From Erwinia sp. JUb26 (GTDB lineage Bacteria; Pseudomonadota; Gammaproteobacteria; Enterobacterales; Enterobacteriaceae), in NCBI RefSeq assembly GCF_003751505.1, contig NZ_RJVB01000001.1, forward strand, positions 1,020,226-1,084,225: a stretch of DNA of 64,000 bases. The letters run 5' to 3'. Every line of letters starts with the position of its first letter. Position 1 is the stretch's first letter. Position numbers and translations under genes: made by a program. The notes beneath the pieces are model-generated. The model did no database searches, was not told the origin of the DNA, and saw only the letters and a list, made by a program, of their open reading frames with translations. Of this stretch, positions 35,047 through 42,983 are shown in pieces.

Positions 35047-36306
35047 TTAGCGTTTCATGGCAAAACTGTTGGCGTAGTCGGCAGGATTGCTGCCGTCCCA
35101 GACCTTCCCGTCAATCAGCGTGCTGCTGCGCATCTCCCCGGACGGCAGGTTGATGCCGCCAACCGCGCTGGCCGCCTGTTTGTAGACGTCGGTGCGGTTG
35201 ATTTTTTTCGCCACCGCCAGATAGTCCGGGTCATGGTCCAGCAGCCCCCAGCGTTTGTGCTGCGTGAGGAACCACATGCCGTCAGAGAGGTACGGATAGT
35301 TGACCGCGCCGTCGTTGAAGAAGCGCATGGCGTGGGCGTCCTGCCACTTTTTGCCCAGCCCGTTCTCATAGTTGCCGAGCATCCGCCCCTGAATGGTTTC
35401 CACCGGGGTGTTGATGTACGCGCGGGCCGCCACCGTCTGGGCGGTTTCAATGCGGTTTGCGTCCGAAGTGTCAATCCAGCGCGAGGCGTCCAGCACGGCG
35501 GCGGTCAGCGCGCGTGCGGCGTTCGGATTGGCATCGACCCAGGAGGCGGTGGTGCCGAGAATTTTTTCCGGATGATCCGGCCAGATCTCCTGCGTGGTGA
35601 CGGCGGTGAAGCCGATATCGTCCTGAATGGCACGCTGGTTCCACGGTTCGCCCACGCAAAATCCGCTCATGTTGCCGATTTTCATGTTCACCACCATCTG
35701 CGGCGGCGGCACCACCACGTTACGCACGTCGTTAAACGGGTGGATACCGGCATTGGCCAGCCAGTAGTAGAGCCACATGGCGTGGGTGCCGGTCGGGAAG
35801 GTTTGCGCAAAGGTGTAGGTGCCTTTCGCGCTGGCATCGACCACCTTCTTCAGCGAGGCGGCATCGGTGACGCCCGCCTGCTTCAGCTGATTCGACAGGG
35901 TGATCGCCTGGCCGTTATTGTTCAGCGTCATCAGCATCGCCATATCGTGCTGCGGGCCGGAAACACCCAGCTGCAGGCCGTACACCAGCCCGTACAGCAC
36001 GTGCGCGGCATCCAGCTCGCCGGACACCAGCTTGTCGCGCACCGACGCCCAGCTCGACTCCTTGCTGGGGATGATTTTGATGCCGTACTTCTCATCAAAC
36101 TTTTTCACCGCCGCCATCACCACCGAGGCGCAGTCGGTCAGCGGAATAAAGCCGACGCGGATCTCTTTCTTTTCGGGGGCATCGGAACCGGCCGCCCAGA
36201 CGCTGTTCATCAGGCCCGGCACCAGCAGGCTGCCGCCCAGCGCCGCACTGCCGGCGATAAAGCGGCGGCGGGTAAACTGCGCGGGCATTTTCTTATCTTG
36301 CGTCAT
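35047..36306 (-). CDS. nasF: NasF nitrate/nitrite-binding protein (Tat-exported)
   Basis: A 419-residue NrtA/CmpA-family binding protein. The N-terminus has a twin-arginine signal (FTRRRFIAGSAALGGSLLVP ending near SVWA), so it is folded before export. Typical NrtA stretches are present: VGFIPLTDCASVVMAA, HVLYGLVYGLQLGV and MSGFCVGEPWNQRA. It is the first gene of the nas structural operon and is preceded by a 127 nt leader with a terminator. Confidence 0.94.
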   Translation of the reverse strand: MTQDKKMPAQFTRRRFIAGSAALGGSLLVPGLMNSVWAAGSDAPEKKEIRVGFIPLTDCASVVMAAVKKFDEKYGIKIIPSKESSWASVRDKLVSGELDAAHVLYGLVYGLQLGVSGPQHDMAMLMTLNNNGQAITLSNQLKQAGVTDAASLKKVVDASAKGTYTFAQTFPTGTHAMWLYYWLANAGIHPFNDVRNVVVPPPQMVVNMKIGNMSGFCVGEPWNQRAIQDDIGFTAVTTQEIWPDHPEKILGTTASWVDANPNAARALTAAVLDASRWIDTSDANRIETAQTVAARAYINTPVETIQGRMLGNYENGLGKKWQDAHAMRFFNDGAVNYPYLSDGMWFLTQHKRWGLLDHDPDYLAVAKKINRTDVYKQAASAVGGINLPSGEMRSSTLIDGKVWDGSNPADYANSFAMKR

Positions 36307-36336
36307 TGCGGCTTCCTGTAATGTTGAAAAATGAGC

Positions 36337-36386
36337 AAAAAAAAAGCGTCCTGTCAGCGCTCAGTTTCCTGAACGCTGACGGACGC
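36337..36386 (-). terminator. nasF leader terminator, target of NasR antitermination
   Basis: On the minus strand the arms GCGTCCGTCAGCG and CGCTGACAGGACGC pair with one bulged base, with an added TCAG/CTGA stem near the loop, and are followed by nine U residues (36345-36337). It sits between the sigma-54-like promoter and nasF, as in Klebsiella oxytoca, where NasR with nitrate or nitrite prevents termination. Confidence 0.9.
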
Positions 36387-36443
36387 CTTTATCCGTAACT
36401 CTGACTAAACCGCCGTTGGCTCAGTCGTTATGGTTAGTAACAA

Positions 36444-36459
36444 TGCAGCTTGTATGCCA
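36444..36459 (-). promoter_or_regulatory. Sigma-54-like promoter of nasF
   Basis: The minus strand reads TGGCATACAAGCTGCA. It has the invariant GG-N10-GC spacing of -24/-12 promoters with mismatches at secondary positions. Transcription would begin near 36433, giving a leader of about 127 nt containing the terminator. This fits nitrogen (Ntr) control known for nas operons. Confidence 0.65.
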
Positions 36460-36542
36460 ACTTCGCGCATCCGCGTAAAATCAGCCGCTTAGCGTATTCT
36501 TTGTCCGCTTGCCGCGCTTTACTGCACCGCAACGGCACGCGT

Positions 36543-36572
36543 TGCACATCACAATGGCACACCAACAGTGCA
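36543..36572 (-). promoter_or_regulatory. Possible NtrC enhancer sites
   Basis: Two overlapping imperfect copies of the TGCACC-N5-GGTGCA dyad (36543-36559 and 36556-36572, the latter GGCACACCAACAGTGCA) lie 100-115 bp upstream of the -12 element, at the distance usual for NtrC. Each has several mismatches. Confidence 0.35.
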
Positions 36573-36587
36573 GCTACTCCTTTAGTA

Positions 36588-37805
36588 TTAGCTGCCCTTT
36601 TTACCCAATACCGCCGACATGGCGAGCATCGCTTCGGCCACGTCCGACAGTTTACGGTTCTGGTTCATCGCCATATCGCGCAGGATTTTATGCGCCTGCG
36701 GTTCGGTCATGCCGTGATGCTGCATCAGCAGCCCTTTGGCGCGTTCCACTAGCTTGCGCTCGGCGAGGGTGGCGCGTAATCCGGCCAGCTCGGTATCCAT
36801 CGCCTGCAGCTGGCGGGACTGTTGTTCCACCAGCTCCAGCACCGACCGGCTGAGCTGCGGCGGGATCAGCGCCGAATAGTGCGGCTCGTGCGGCGGGATC
36901 TCGCCAATGTCCTGCTGCTGCATCGCCAGCGACGCCTGCGCATCGCGAATCCTCTCACGGCAGCAGGCCATCAGCACGTCCTCCAGCAGATCCTCCACCC
37001 CTTTCATACCGTCGATACGTGCCGTGGTGACCTCAAACCAGCGCAGCGCGGTGTCGCCGCCGTTTTCCGCCGGTGTTGTGCGGGTACAGGCAATGCGCCG
37101 CAGGCGTTCGAACTCGCTGCTGTCGGCGGTCAGCTGCTGCTGCCACAGCGCCAGACAACGGGCATCGGCGAACTCGCTGAAGGTTTGAAAACAGCGCTCC
37201 TGGCCTTCAATCAGATCCAGTAGCTGCTGCTGTGTCGCCTCATCGAAACGCCGGGCGGCGAACCCCGCCGCGCCGAGTGCACGCTCCTGCCCCGCCAGCT
37301 CTTTACTCTGCATAAAGCTGAACATGGCGAGCAAAGCCCGCGATATGGGCGGGTCGCCGGAGATATCCGCCGCTTCAAATACCAGCGCCAGATGCGTGCG
37401 TATTGCGTCGCTGTACTGCCGCATGGCCTCCGGCTGGCCGATCGTCTGCGCCTGAACCTGGCGACGGAGCAGCGGCAGCGTGCTGAGGCTGTGCAGGACG
37501 GCGGCAATGCGGCTGAACAGGCGCGGCGCGTTAGCCATGCTCTGCCCGGTCAGGTCCAGTGCCTGCAGGCGCTCGTCCACCGCCCGTTCAGCCAGCTGTA
37601 CCTGCAGCGCCCGTTCGCTGAGCCGTTCGGCCCAGAGTTCGCCGTGGGAGCACAGAAAGATATTGGCCGTGCCGCGTTCGCGTTGCAGGACGTGGATCAG
37701 CTGGCTGACCGCGCCGACCAGTCTGCCCATTTCCAGCAGCTGTTGCAGGCAGGCGATTTCACTTTTTTTGGAGGCGAGGACGAAGCTGAGTGCAGAAAGT
37801 GGCAT
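36588..37805 (-). CDS. nasR: NasR nitrate/nitrite-responsive transcription antiterminator
   Basis: A 405-residue RNA-binding regulator. The N-terminal NIT domain (about 25-310) contains paired helices with the nitrate-sensing arginines expected (RERGTANIFLCSHGELW and RRFDEATQQQLLDLIEGQE). The C-terminal ANTAR domain (LAERKLVERAKGLLMQHHGM ... AHKILRDMAMNQNRKLSDVA) binds the leader hairpins. The ATG at 37805 (MPLSALSFVLASKKSE) is preferred to an upstream TTG at 37847. It lies directly upstream of the nasF promoter and leader it controls. Confidence 0.92.
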   Translation of the reverse strand: MPLSALSFVLASKKSEIACLQQLLEMGRLVGAVSQLIHVLQRERGTANIFLCSHGELWAERLSERALQVQLAERAVDERLQALDLTGQSMANAPRLFSRIAAVLHSLSTLPLLRRQVQAQTIGQPEAMRQYSDAIRTHLALVFEAADISGDPPISRALLAMFSFMQSKELAGQERALGAAGFAARRFDEATQQQLLDLIEGQERCFQTFSEFADARCLALWQQQLTADSSEFERLRRIACTRTTPAENGGDTALRWFEVTTARIDGMKGVEDLLEDVLMACCRERIRDAQASLAMQQQDIGEIPPHEPHYSALIPPQLSRSVLELVEQQSRQLQAMDTELAGLRATLAERKLVERAKGLLMQHHGMTEPQAHKILRDMAMNQNRKLSDVAEAMLAMSAVLGKKGS

Positions 37806-37925
37806 AGGCGGGCCTGATTGGTCATGGTGATTCAGGTGATTAAGCAAGAAGCGTGCCGGGGAAAGATGACGTGGGTTTCCTGGAATGCTGGTTAGGCTGC
37901 TCGATAGACACTCGGTGTGTCAGCC

Positions 37926-38120
37926 GACTGGTTGCAGCCCCGCTCGGGCGGTCCTCACGCCGCTGCGCAGTACCCTCACTACGTTCGTCAGCCTGCCGGA
38001 CCGCCAGAGACGGGCCTTCCATGGCCCGGCTCTGACTTTCACCCGCGTCCATCCGGGTGAATCCTGCCTTCCTCGCTCCGTTCAGCGCTGCGGATTGCCC
38101 GATCGGGGCTACTACCAGAC
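37926..38120 (+). repeat. Element A, copy 1 (about 195 bp, inverted-repeat ends)
   Basis: The ends are imperfect inverted repeats of about 24 bp starting GACTGGTTG and ending in the complement (GGGGCTACTACCAGAC). The interior shares long stretches with copies 2-5, such as GGCCTTCCATGGCCCGGCTC. Copy 2 follows at a period of exactly 311 bp. Confidence 0.85.
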
Positions 38121-38236
38121 TGCTTTTGAGTCAGGAGTTGTCTGTGGAGGAAACATGGTGCAATTCTTCGTTCTGTCTTACAGAAGTTCGGTGTTTTTGT
38201 GGGCATGTAGCTCAGTAGAAATTCTGTGTTTCAGCC

Positions 38237-38431
38237 GACGGGTTGTTCCCCCGCTCGGGCGGTCCTCACGCCGCTGCGCGGTGCCCTCACTGCGTTCATC
38301 AGCCGAACGGACCGCCAGAGACGGGCCTTCCATGGCCCGGCTCTGACTTTCACCCGCGTCCGTGCGGGTGAATCCTGGCTTCCTCGCTCCGTTCAGCGCT
38401 GCGGATTGCCCGCTCGGGGCTACAACCAGTC
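38237..38431 (+). repeat. Element A, copy 2 (195 bp)
   Basis: It matches copy 1 over the full length with scattered substitutions and the same orientation; the right end (GGGGCTACAACCAGTC) is nearer to a perfect complement of the left end. The 116 bp following copy 1 is also conserved after copy 2 (CAGAAGTTCGGTGTTTTTGT at 38181 and 38492), so the repeating unit is element plus spacer. Confidence 0.87.
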
Positions 38432-38587
38432 TGCTTTTTACTTAAGCGTTGTCTATAAGGAAAACCGGGTGTAGTTCTTCCTACTGCCTTACAGAAGTTC
38501 GGTGTTTTTGTGGGCGTGTAGCTCTATAGAAACGCAGTGTTTCAGCGGCCTGGCTGCTTTTAACAGCCAGTACAGTGCAATACAAGA

Positions 38588-38786
38588 GGGGCGGCCTCGG
38601 GGGCTGTCGGGTAATCCGCAGCGCCGAGGTGGAGGCATTACGCCAGGAGAAGGCAGCAGGGACGCTGCCATCAGGCCAGGTTTGAACAGGGACGTTCAAT
38701 CCTGGCCGGTCCGGTCGGCGAAATGCCGGAATCGAGGGAACCGCATCGCGGCGCGAGGACCTCCCGCCAGCCACCGAGGCCACCCC
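38588..38786 (+). repeat. Element B, copy 1 (199 bp, inverted-repeat ends)
   Basis: A 199 bp element with imperfect 24 bp inverted ends (GGGGCGGCCTCGG on the left, CCACCGAGGCCACCCC on the right). It is the reverse complement of copy 2 at 41254-41452, which has exactly the same length. Interior landmarks such as CGCCAGGAGAAGGCAGCAGG are shared. Confidence 0.88.
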
Positions 38787-38907
38787 AGTTCCACCATTCC
38801 TATCGCAACAAAAAAAACCACATTGGAGCGATATGGCACCAGTCGGGTGGATAAAATAACGATAGAGCTACACTTATCTCTATTTGCAACCTGACGGGAA
38901 ACCTATT

Positions 38908-39606
38908 GTGCGCGTACTTATCGTGATAACGCTTCTGGCGCTGGCGGCCTGGTGGAGCCTTCCCTGGTTGAAATCTCATCTTCCTCCACAGTGGAACCCC
39001 TTCATTCCGCTTGAAGTGACCGACCCGCCGAGCTGGATAACCCGCTATAAATTGCAGCAGCTAGAAGACGATCCGCAAGCCTGTCTGGCGGTGTTGCAGC
39101 GCGCCAGTGCCCAGGGACTGGTCAGTTTTCGTGAAGCGCCACTGCCCAAAGGAGAATGCACTATCGCGCAACCCGTTCGCATCAGCAAATTTGGTCCAGT
39201 GTCACTGAGCAGTAGTTTTCTGGCGAGTTGCCCCATGGCCGTCGCCAGCACGATGTATGTCACACGCAGTCATCAATTATTGCAACAGGCGGAGGTAGCT
39301 AGCCCGCTGCGGCGTATTGAACATGTTGGCAGCTTCGCCTGTCGCAATATTTATCATCGTCAGCAGGGACGGCGCAGCGAACATGCCACCGCAGATGCCT
39401 GGGATATTACCGCTTTTCAACTGGCTGACGGGCGCTGGTTGCGGGTAGCGAAAAACTGGCAAGAGCCTGCCAGCGAGTCAGCAGCACTGCATATTCTCTG
39501 GCGTAATGGCTGTGCCAGCTTTGGTAATGCGCTGGGGCCTGACTATAACGCGGCTCACGCTTCACATTTTCATCTTGGCATGCGCGGTAGCGGATTTTGT
39601 CGCTGA
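38908..39606 (+). CDS. Extensin-like C-terminal domain protein
   Basis: A 232-residue protein with one N-terminal membrane segment (VLIVITLLALAAWWSLPWL). The extensin-like C domain is complete: CTIAQPVRISKFGPVSLSS, FLASCPMAVAS, GSFACRNIYH, SEHATADAWDITAFQLADG and GPDYNAAHASHFHLGMRG. The paired His/Asp residues (SEHA, WD, HFH) suggest a zinc peptidase-like fold acting on peptidoglycan. The GTG at 38908 follows a GGGAA site; an upstream TTG (38884) is possible. It is the only plus-strand gene of this area, sits between repeat elements and looks less GC-rich than its neighbours. Confidence 0.85.
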   Translation: MRVLIVITLLALAAWWSLPWLKSHLPPQWNPFIPLEVTDPPSWITRYKLQQLEDDPQACLAVLQRASAQGLVSFREAPLPKGECTIAQPVRISKFGPVSLSSSFLASCPMAVASTMYVTRSHQLLQQAEVASPLRRIEHVGSFACRNIYHRQQGRRSEHATADAWDITAFQLADGRWLRVAKNWQEPASESAALHILWRNGCASFGNALGPDYNAAHASHFHLGMRGSGFCR

Positions 39607-39612
39607 CGTGTA

Positions 39613-39661
39613 CGGGCCGGTCCGTCAGCGAAATGATGGAACCGAGAGCCCCCTTCCCGCC
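39613..39661 (+). repeat. Element B fragment immediately after the extensin-like gene
   Basis: The bases GGCCGGTCCGTCAGCGAAAT and what follows match the right third of element B copy 1 (from about 38702) in the same orientation, with small deletions, and the flanking CCATCGCGACAAAAC also resembles the sequence after copy 1. The left part of the element is missing. Confidence 0.6.
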
Positions 39662-39685
39662 ATTTCCATCGCGACAAAACAAGGC

Positions 39686-39719
39686 AAAAAAAAGCCGCCA
39701 TCGTCCATCGATAGCGGCT
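39686..39719 (-). terminator. Rho-independent terminator of hemS/hmuS
   Basis: On the minus strand AGCCGCTATC and GATGGCGGCT form a 10 bp stem (one G-U pair) with a short loop, followed by eight U residues. It ends the haem-utilisation gene. Confidence 0.85.
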
Positions 39720-39758
39720 AAATGGCCTCAAAAAGACCTTATTTCACACACACTCAAA

Positions 39759-40793
39759 TCAGACTGTTACCTCTGACTCTTCCAACTCGGCTAACTGCTC
39801 GCGCCACTGCGCCTGCTCCGGCTGGCCTTCCTTGCGCTCGCCGTACAGCTGCGCAATCTGCGTACCGTCGGCAGCGTACAGCTCCAGACTGGTCACCACG
39901 CCGTCAACCGTTGGCTTACGGGTGATCCAGCTCTCCGCAATCTCGCTGTCGCGAAGATGCAGCGTAAACTCTGGATTGAAAATATTCAGCCAGCCGCGCA
40001 TCGGCTCAACGCGCGCCAGCGGGCCGGTAAAGATCTGCACCGCGCCACGGTTCGCCACAAACACCATGATCGAATTCCCGTCCTGCTGCACGCGGTTGAG
40101 CAGTGCTTCAACGGCCTGATTGTCCACCCGGCGGGCCAGATCGTCGCTGACGCTGTTAAACGCCTGCTGACGGGAAAGACGATGCCGGTGCAGGATCATA
40201 TAAAACTGATGCACGTCGGTCATTCCGCGCCACTCATCTTCCAGCCGCACGCTGTCCACTTCCGTGGCGAACGCCTGCTTTTGTGCGGCAACAACTTCCA
40301 GCTCTGGATTCTCTTCGCGGGCATACTGCGCAATCAGCTGCTGCCACGCGGCCATATCGCTGTTTTCGGTGGTATAGACTTTGTGGATAGCATCACCCTG
40401 CGAATCGAAGAACTGCAGGCTGTGGCGCACGCCGCGTGAAGAGGATTCTTCCAGCACGAACGCGCTGTGCCACTGCTTGAGGAACAGGCGTAAATCAATG
40501 CCGCCGGGATTGAGGATCAGGCCCGCGTGGCCATCCAGCTGCTGATTGACGTAGTGGCCTACCTGCTCGTGCACCGCCCAGTCGTTACGCGTAATCGCCT
40601 TCAGTTCACCGACCGACGCCAGCGCGCCGAGCAGAGCTTTTGGCTCATCGGCCAGACGGCGGGCATCGTGGCCCACGCGCGCGGCGGCGAGCTGTGCTTC
40701 GCTGGTTTCCAGCATCGCCGCCAGATCGCGGGCATAAAGCTGAGGGTGGTCCGCACGGGCGGTAACATAGCGTGAATAAAGCGACTGCGACAT
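39759..40793 (-). CDS. hmuS: HemS/HmuS-type haem-degrading/haem-trafficking protein
   Basis: A 344-residue cytoplasmic protein with the two tandem HemS domains (about 15-170 and 190-335). Typical stretches: RNDWAVHEQVGHY, GLILNPGGIDLRLFL, and the second-domain pair VHQFYMILHRHRLSRQQAF and GNSIMVFVANRGAVQIFTGP. The start at 40793 (MSQSLYSRYVTARADHP) has a GGAACCTC region upstream; the longer frame adds a hydrophobic run not found in the family. It stands alone without hmuRTUV genes. It may process haem delivered by the receptor encoded at 50-53 kb. I see no clear Fur box upstream. Confidence 0.92.
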   Translation of the reverse strand: MSQSLYSRYVTARADHPQLYARDLAAMLETSEAQLAAARVGHDARRLADEPKALLGALASVGELKAITRNDWAVHEQVGHYVNQQLDGHAGLILNPGGIDLRLFLKQWHSAFVLEESSSRGVRHSLQFFDSQGDAIHKVYTTENSDMAAWQQLIAQYAREENPELEVVAAQKQAFATEVDSVRLEDEWRGMTDVHQFYMILHRHRLSRQQAFNSVSDDLARRVDNQAVEALLNRVQQDGNSIMVFVANRGAVQIFTGPLARVEPMRGWLNIFNPEFTLHLRDSEIAESWITRKPTVDGVVTSLELYAADGTQIAQLYGERKEGQPEQAQWREQLAELEESEVTV

Positions 40794-41082
40794 GGTGAGG
40801 TTCCTTACAGAATCGGGCATTTGCGCGCAGTATGATCGCCGCCCGCTCAGGGCCACAAGTAAAAACAGGCAACCTGAAAAGAACTTAATAATCCACACCG
40901 GGGGCACGAGCAGGCGAGTATCGGCCTCATCCCGCTACAGCTAAGGATCGATGGCGGATTTCCCCCGGCGATGACCCGCCCCAGCATTAAATTTTATTAA
41001 GGCACGCCATGCCGCCGAGCATTAGTGCAGAACGAAGCAAAGAGGCCATGTTTACCGACATCCCCTACCCAAACCTAAAGCA

Positions 41083-41182
41083 GACTGGCTGTTCCCTTGG
41101 TGGGGCAATCCGCAGCGCTTTAAATAGCCTGGGAGCAAGGAGTTAACTGCACAATGTGAGGAAAAATCAGAGCCGGGCCATG
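41083..41182 (-). repeat. Degenerate element A fragment
   Basis: It begins GACTGGCTGTTCCC and keeps GGCAATCCGCAGCGCT and CAGAGCCGGGCCATG in the right order but with internal loss, and stops mid-element. Orientation is opposite to copies 1 and 2. Confidence 0.6.
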
Positions 41183-41253
41183 TACAAATCTGTAGTGGGT
41201 AGTTTGGTTTTTTTATCGCTTTATCGCTTTATCGCGATGAGAACGGTGAAAAA

Positions 41254-41452
41254 GGGGCGGCCTCGGTGGCTGGCGGGAGGTCCTCGCGCCGCGTGGCGGT
41301 TCCCTCGATTCCGGCATTTCGCCGACCGGACCGGCCAGGATTGAACGTCCCTGTTCAAACCCGGCCTGACGGCAGCGTCCCTGCTGCCTTCTCCTGGCGT
41401 AATGCCTCCACCTCGGCGCTGCGGATTACCCGCCAGCCACCGAGGCCGCCCC
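41254..41452 (-). repeat. Element B, copy 2 (199 bp, perfect 24 bp inverted ends)
   Basis: The first 24 bases (41254-41277, beginning GGGGCGGCCTCGGTGG) are the exact reverse complement of the last 24 (41429-41452). The interior is the reverse complement of copy 1 with few changes. No coding capacity for a transposase, so it is a MITE-like or structured non-coding element. Confidence 0.9.
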
Positions 41453-41708
41453 TCTTTTCTTGCATTGTGCGGGCTGTTAGAAGCCGCCAGTCAGTGGAAA
41501 CACTGAATTTCTGTTAAGCGGCCAACAAACGATAAACTTCTGCAATTGCTCTGAATACCAGCAAAAAACAGCCAAAATGAATATAACTCCGAAGAAATAA
41601 ACCGGAGCCAAAGGCAAACAGACAGCCCCAACGTTCTAATCCTGCGCCAACGCGGCATAAAGCACGAAAGCCATGTTTCCTCTACAAACAACTCCTGAGT
41701 CAAAAGCA

Positions 41709-41902
41709 GACTGGTTGTTCCCCCGAGCGGGCAATCCGCAGCGCTGAACGAAGCGAGGAAGCCAGGATTCACCCGCTGGACACGGGTGAAAGTCAGAGCC
41801 GGGCCATGGACGGCCCGTCTCTGGCGGTCCGGCAGGCTGACGAACGCAGTGAGGGCACCGCGCAGCGGCGCGAGGACCGCCCGACCGGGGGAGCAACCAG
41901 TC
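41709..41902 (-). repeat. Element A, copy 3 (194 bp)
   Basis: A full-length copy in the opposite orientation to copies 1-2. The ends are nearly perfect inverted repeats (GACTGGTTGTTCCCCCGAGC and GGGGGAGCAACCAGTC). The spacer on its left matches, inverted, the spacer after copy 1. Confidence 0.87.
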
Positions 41903-41934
41903 AGCTGATACACCGTGCTATCAGGAAAGTCCGC

Positions 41935-42017
41935 CTCTGGCGGTCCTGCAGGCTGACGAACGCAGTGAGGGCACCGTGCAGCGGCGCGAGGACGTCCGAA
42001 CGGGGGAACAGCCAGTC
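41935..42017 (-). repeat. Element A, half copy 4
   Basis: It matches the right half of copy 3 (from CTCTGGCGGTCC to CAGCCAGTC), 120 bp further on, and is followed by two variants of the spacer motif TGAAACACTGAG. The left half is absent. Confidence 0.8.
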
Positions 42018-42109
42018 AGCTGAAACACTGAGCTTCAGTGGAACACTGAGTCTGTTGAAACACGATCCCACCAACCAATCGATTGTAATCAAAAAATAAA
42101 TATCGTATA

Positions 42110-42208
42110 ACAACCGCCTCCGAGGGGTGTCCTGTAACGGGCTGAGATGGCAGCAATGCCGAACCCTTTGAACCTGATCTGGGTCATGCCAGCGAAGGGA
42201 CGGGTTGG
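42110..42208 (+). ncRNA. TPP riboswitch (THI element)
   Basis: The conserved core is clear: GAGGGGTGTCC, GGGCTGAGATGG, AACCCTTTGAACCTGATCTG and GGTCATGCCAGCGAAGGGA, closed by a CAACC/GGTTG outer helix. It binds thiamine pyrophosphate and precedes tenA and a pyrimidine transporter. Confidence 0.96.
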
Positions 42209-42254
42209 CAAACACTGATCGGTATTTGCCTCTTCACACCGCCGCCGCACCCCG

Positions 42255-42279
42255 GATCTCCACCACGATTTTGGAGATC
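42255..42279 (+). promoter_or_regulatory. Hairpin hiding the tenA ribosome binding site
   Basis: GATCTCCA (42255-42262) is the exact complement of TGGAGATC (42272-42279), which contains the GGAG site just before the tenA ATG. This stem would block translation and is a plausible expression platform for the riboswitch (TPP-bound OFF state). Confidence 0.7.
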
Positions 42280-42281
42280 TT

Positions 42282-42983
42282 ATGCCTGCTTCAATGTTCG
42301 AATTCGGTCTGTTTGGTCGCCTGCGCCAGAACGCGGGACAGCACTGGGAACACTACGTTGCCCACCCGTTCCTGCAACAGCTTGGGGCCGGGACGCTGCC
42401 GGAAGCCGCCTTCCGCCGCTACCTGACCCAGGACTATCTGTTCCTCGTCCACTTCGCCCGCGCCTACGCCCTACTGGTCACCAAATTCCACACCCTGCCG
42501 GAAATCCGCGCCGCTGCCGGATCGCTGAATAACATCGTCGCCGAACTGCCGCTGCACGTCGGCTACTGCGCCGGCTGGGGGCTGAACGAAGAACAGATGG
42601 CGCGCGAGCCGGAAGCCACCGAAACCATCAACTACACCCGCTACGTGCTGGACATCGGCCACTCTGGCGATGCGCTGGAACTGCTGGCCGCCCTGCTGCC
42701 CTGCGTGGCGGGCTATGCGGAAGTTGGCCTGCGCCTGCTGGCCGATCCGGCCACGGTGATGGCGGATAATCCCTACGCCTCATGGATGCAGAACTACAGC
42801 GACCAGGGCTATCTGGACGGCGTGAAAGCGGCAATTGAGCTGCTCGACCGCGTGGGCCAGCAGCGCGGTGCCGACGCCCGCTTTGAGCGGCTGAGCGAAA
42901 TCTTTACCACCGCCACCCGGCTGGAGGGCGCCTTCTGGCAGATGGGCCTGAACGCCGTCGAAAAACCGGTAAACGCGTGGTGA
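42282..42983 (+). CDS. tenA: TenA aminopyrimidine aminohydrolase (thiaminase II)
   Basis: A 233-residue all-helical enzyme that hydrolyses aminomethyl-HMP to HMP in salvage of degraded thiamine. Family residues are present: the Cys in ALLPCVAGYAEVG, the Tyr/Asp in RYLTQDYLFLVHFARAYA and the Glu in ATRLEGAFWQMG. It heads the operon under the TPP riboswitch; its stop overlaps the start of the ATPase gene (GTGA). Confidence 0.94.
   Translation: MPASMFEFGLFGRLRQNAGQHWEHYVAHPFLQQLGAGTLPEAAFRRYLTQDYLFLVHFARAYALLVTKFHTLPEIRAAAGSLNNIVAELPLHVGYCAGWGLNEEQMAREPEATETINYTRYVLDIGHSGDALELLAALLPCVAGYAEVGLRLLADPATVMADNPYASWMQNYSDQGYLDGVKAAIELLDRVGQQRGADARFERLSEIFTTATRLEGAFWQMGLNAVEKPVNAW

Larger units (their letters stand above)
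37806..38907. other. Repeat-filled intergenic region upstream of the extensin-like gene
   Basis: About 1.1 kb without a credible gene. It contains two direct copies of element A with their conserved 116 bp spacers and one copy of element B. Short open frames here (for example peptides rich in Arg/Pro/Ser such as GRSSRRCAVPSLRSS) recur in different frames of each copy and are judged repeat shadows. A nasR promoter should lie close to 37806-37900. Confidence 0.75.
40794..42109. other. Repeat-filled region between hmuS and the TPP riboswitch
   Basis: About 1.3 kb with no convincing gene. It contains a degenerate element A (41083-41182), element B copy 2, element A copy 3, a half element A (41935-42017), and spacer sequences homologous to those beside copies 1-2 (for example CCATGTTTCCTCTACAAACA at 41672). 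The part 40794-41040 holds the hmuS promoter. Confidence 0.75.

Noticed and set aside
37885..38346. Open frames of 60-153 residues in the repeat region (also 38226-38474, 38481-38783, 41266-41517, 41491-41913)
   Set aside because: They recur in every copy of elements A and B in differing frames and both strands, without ribosome sites; they reflect the repeats and not proteins.
37806..42109. Genomic island or prophage
   Set aside because: No integrase, tRNA or phage genes; only the short repeats and two single genes are present.
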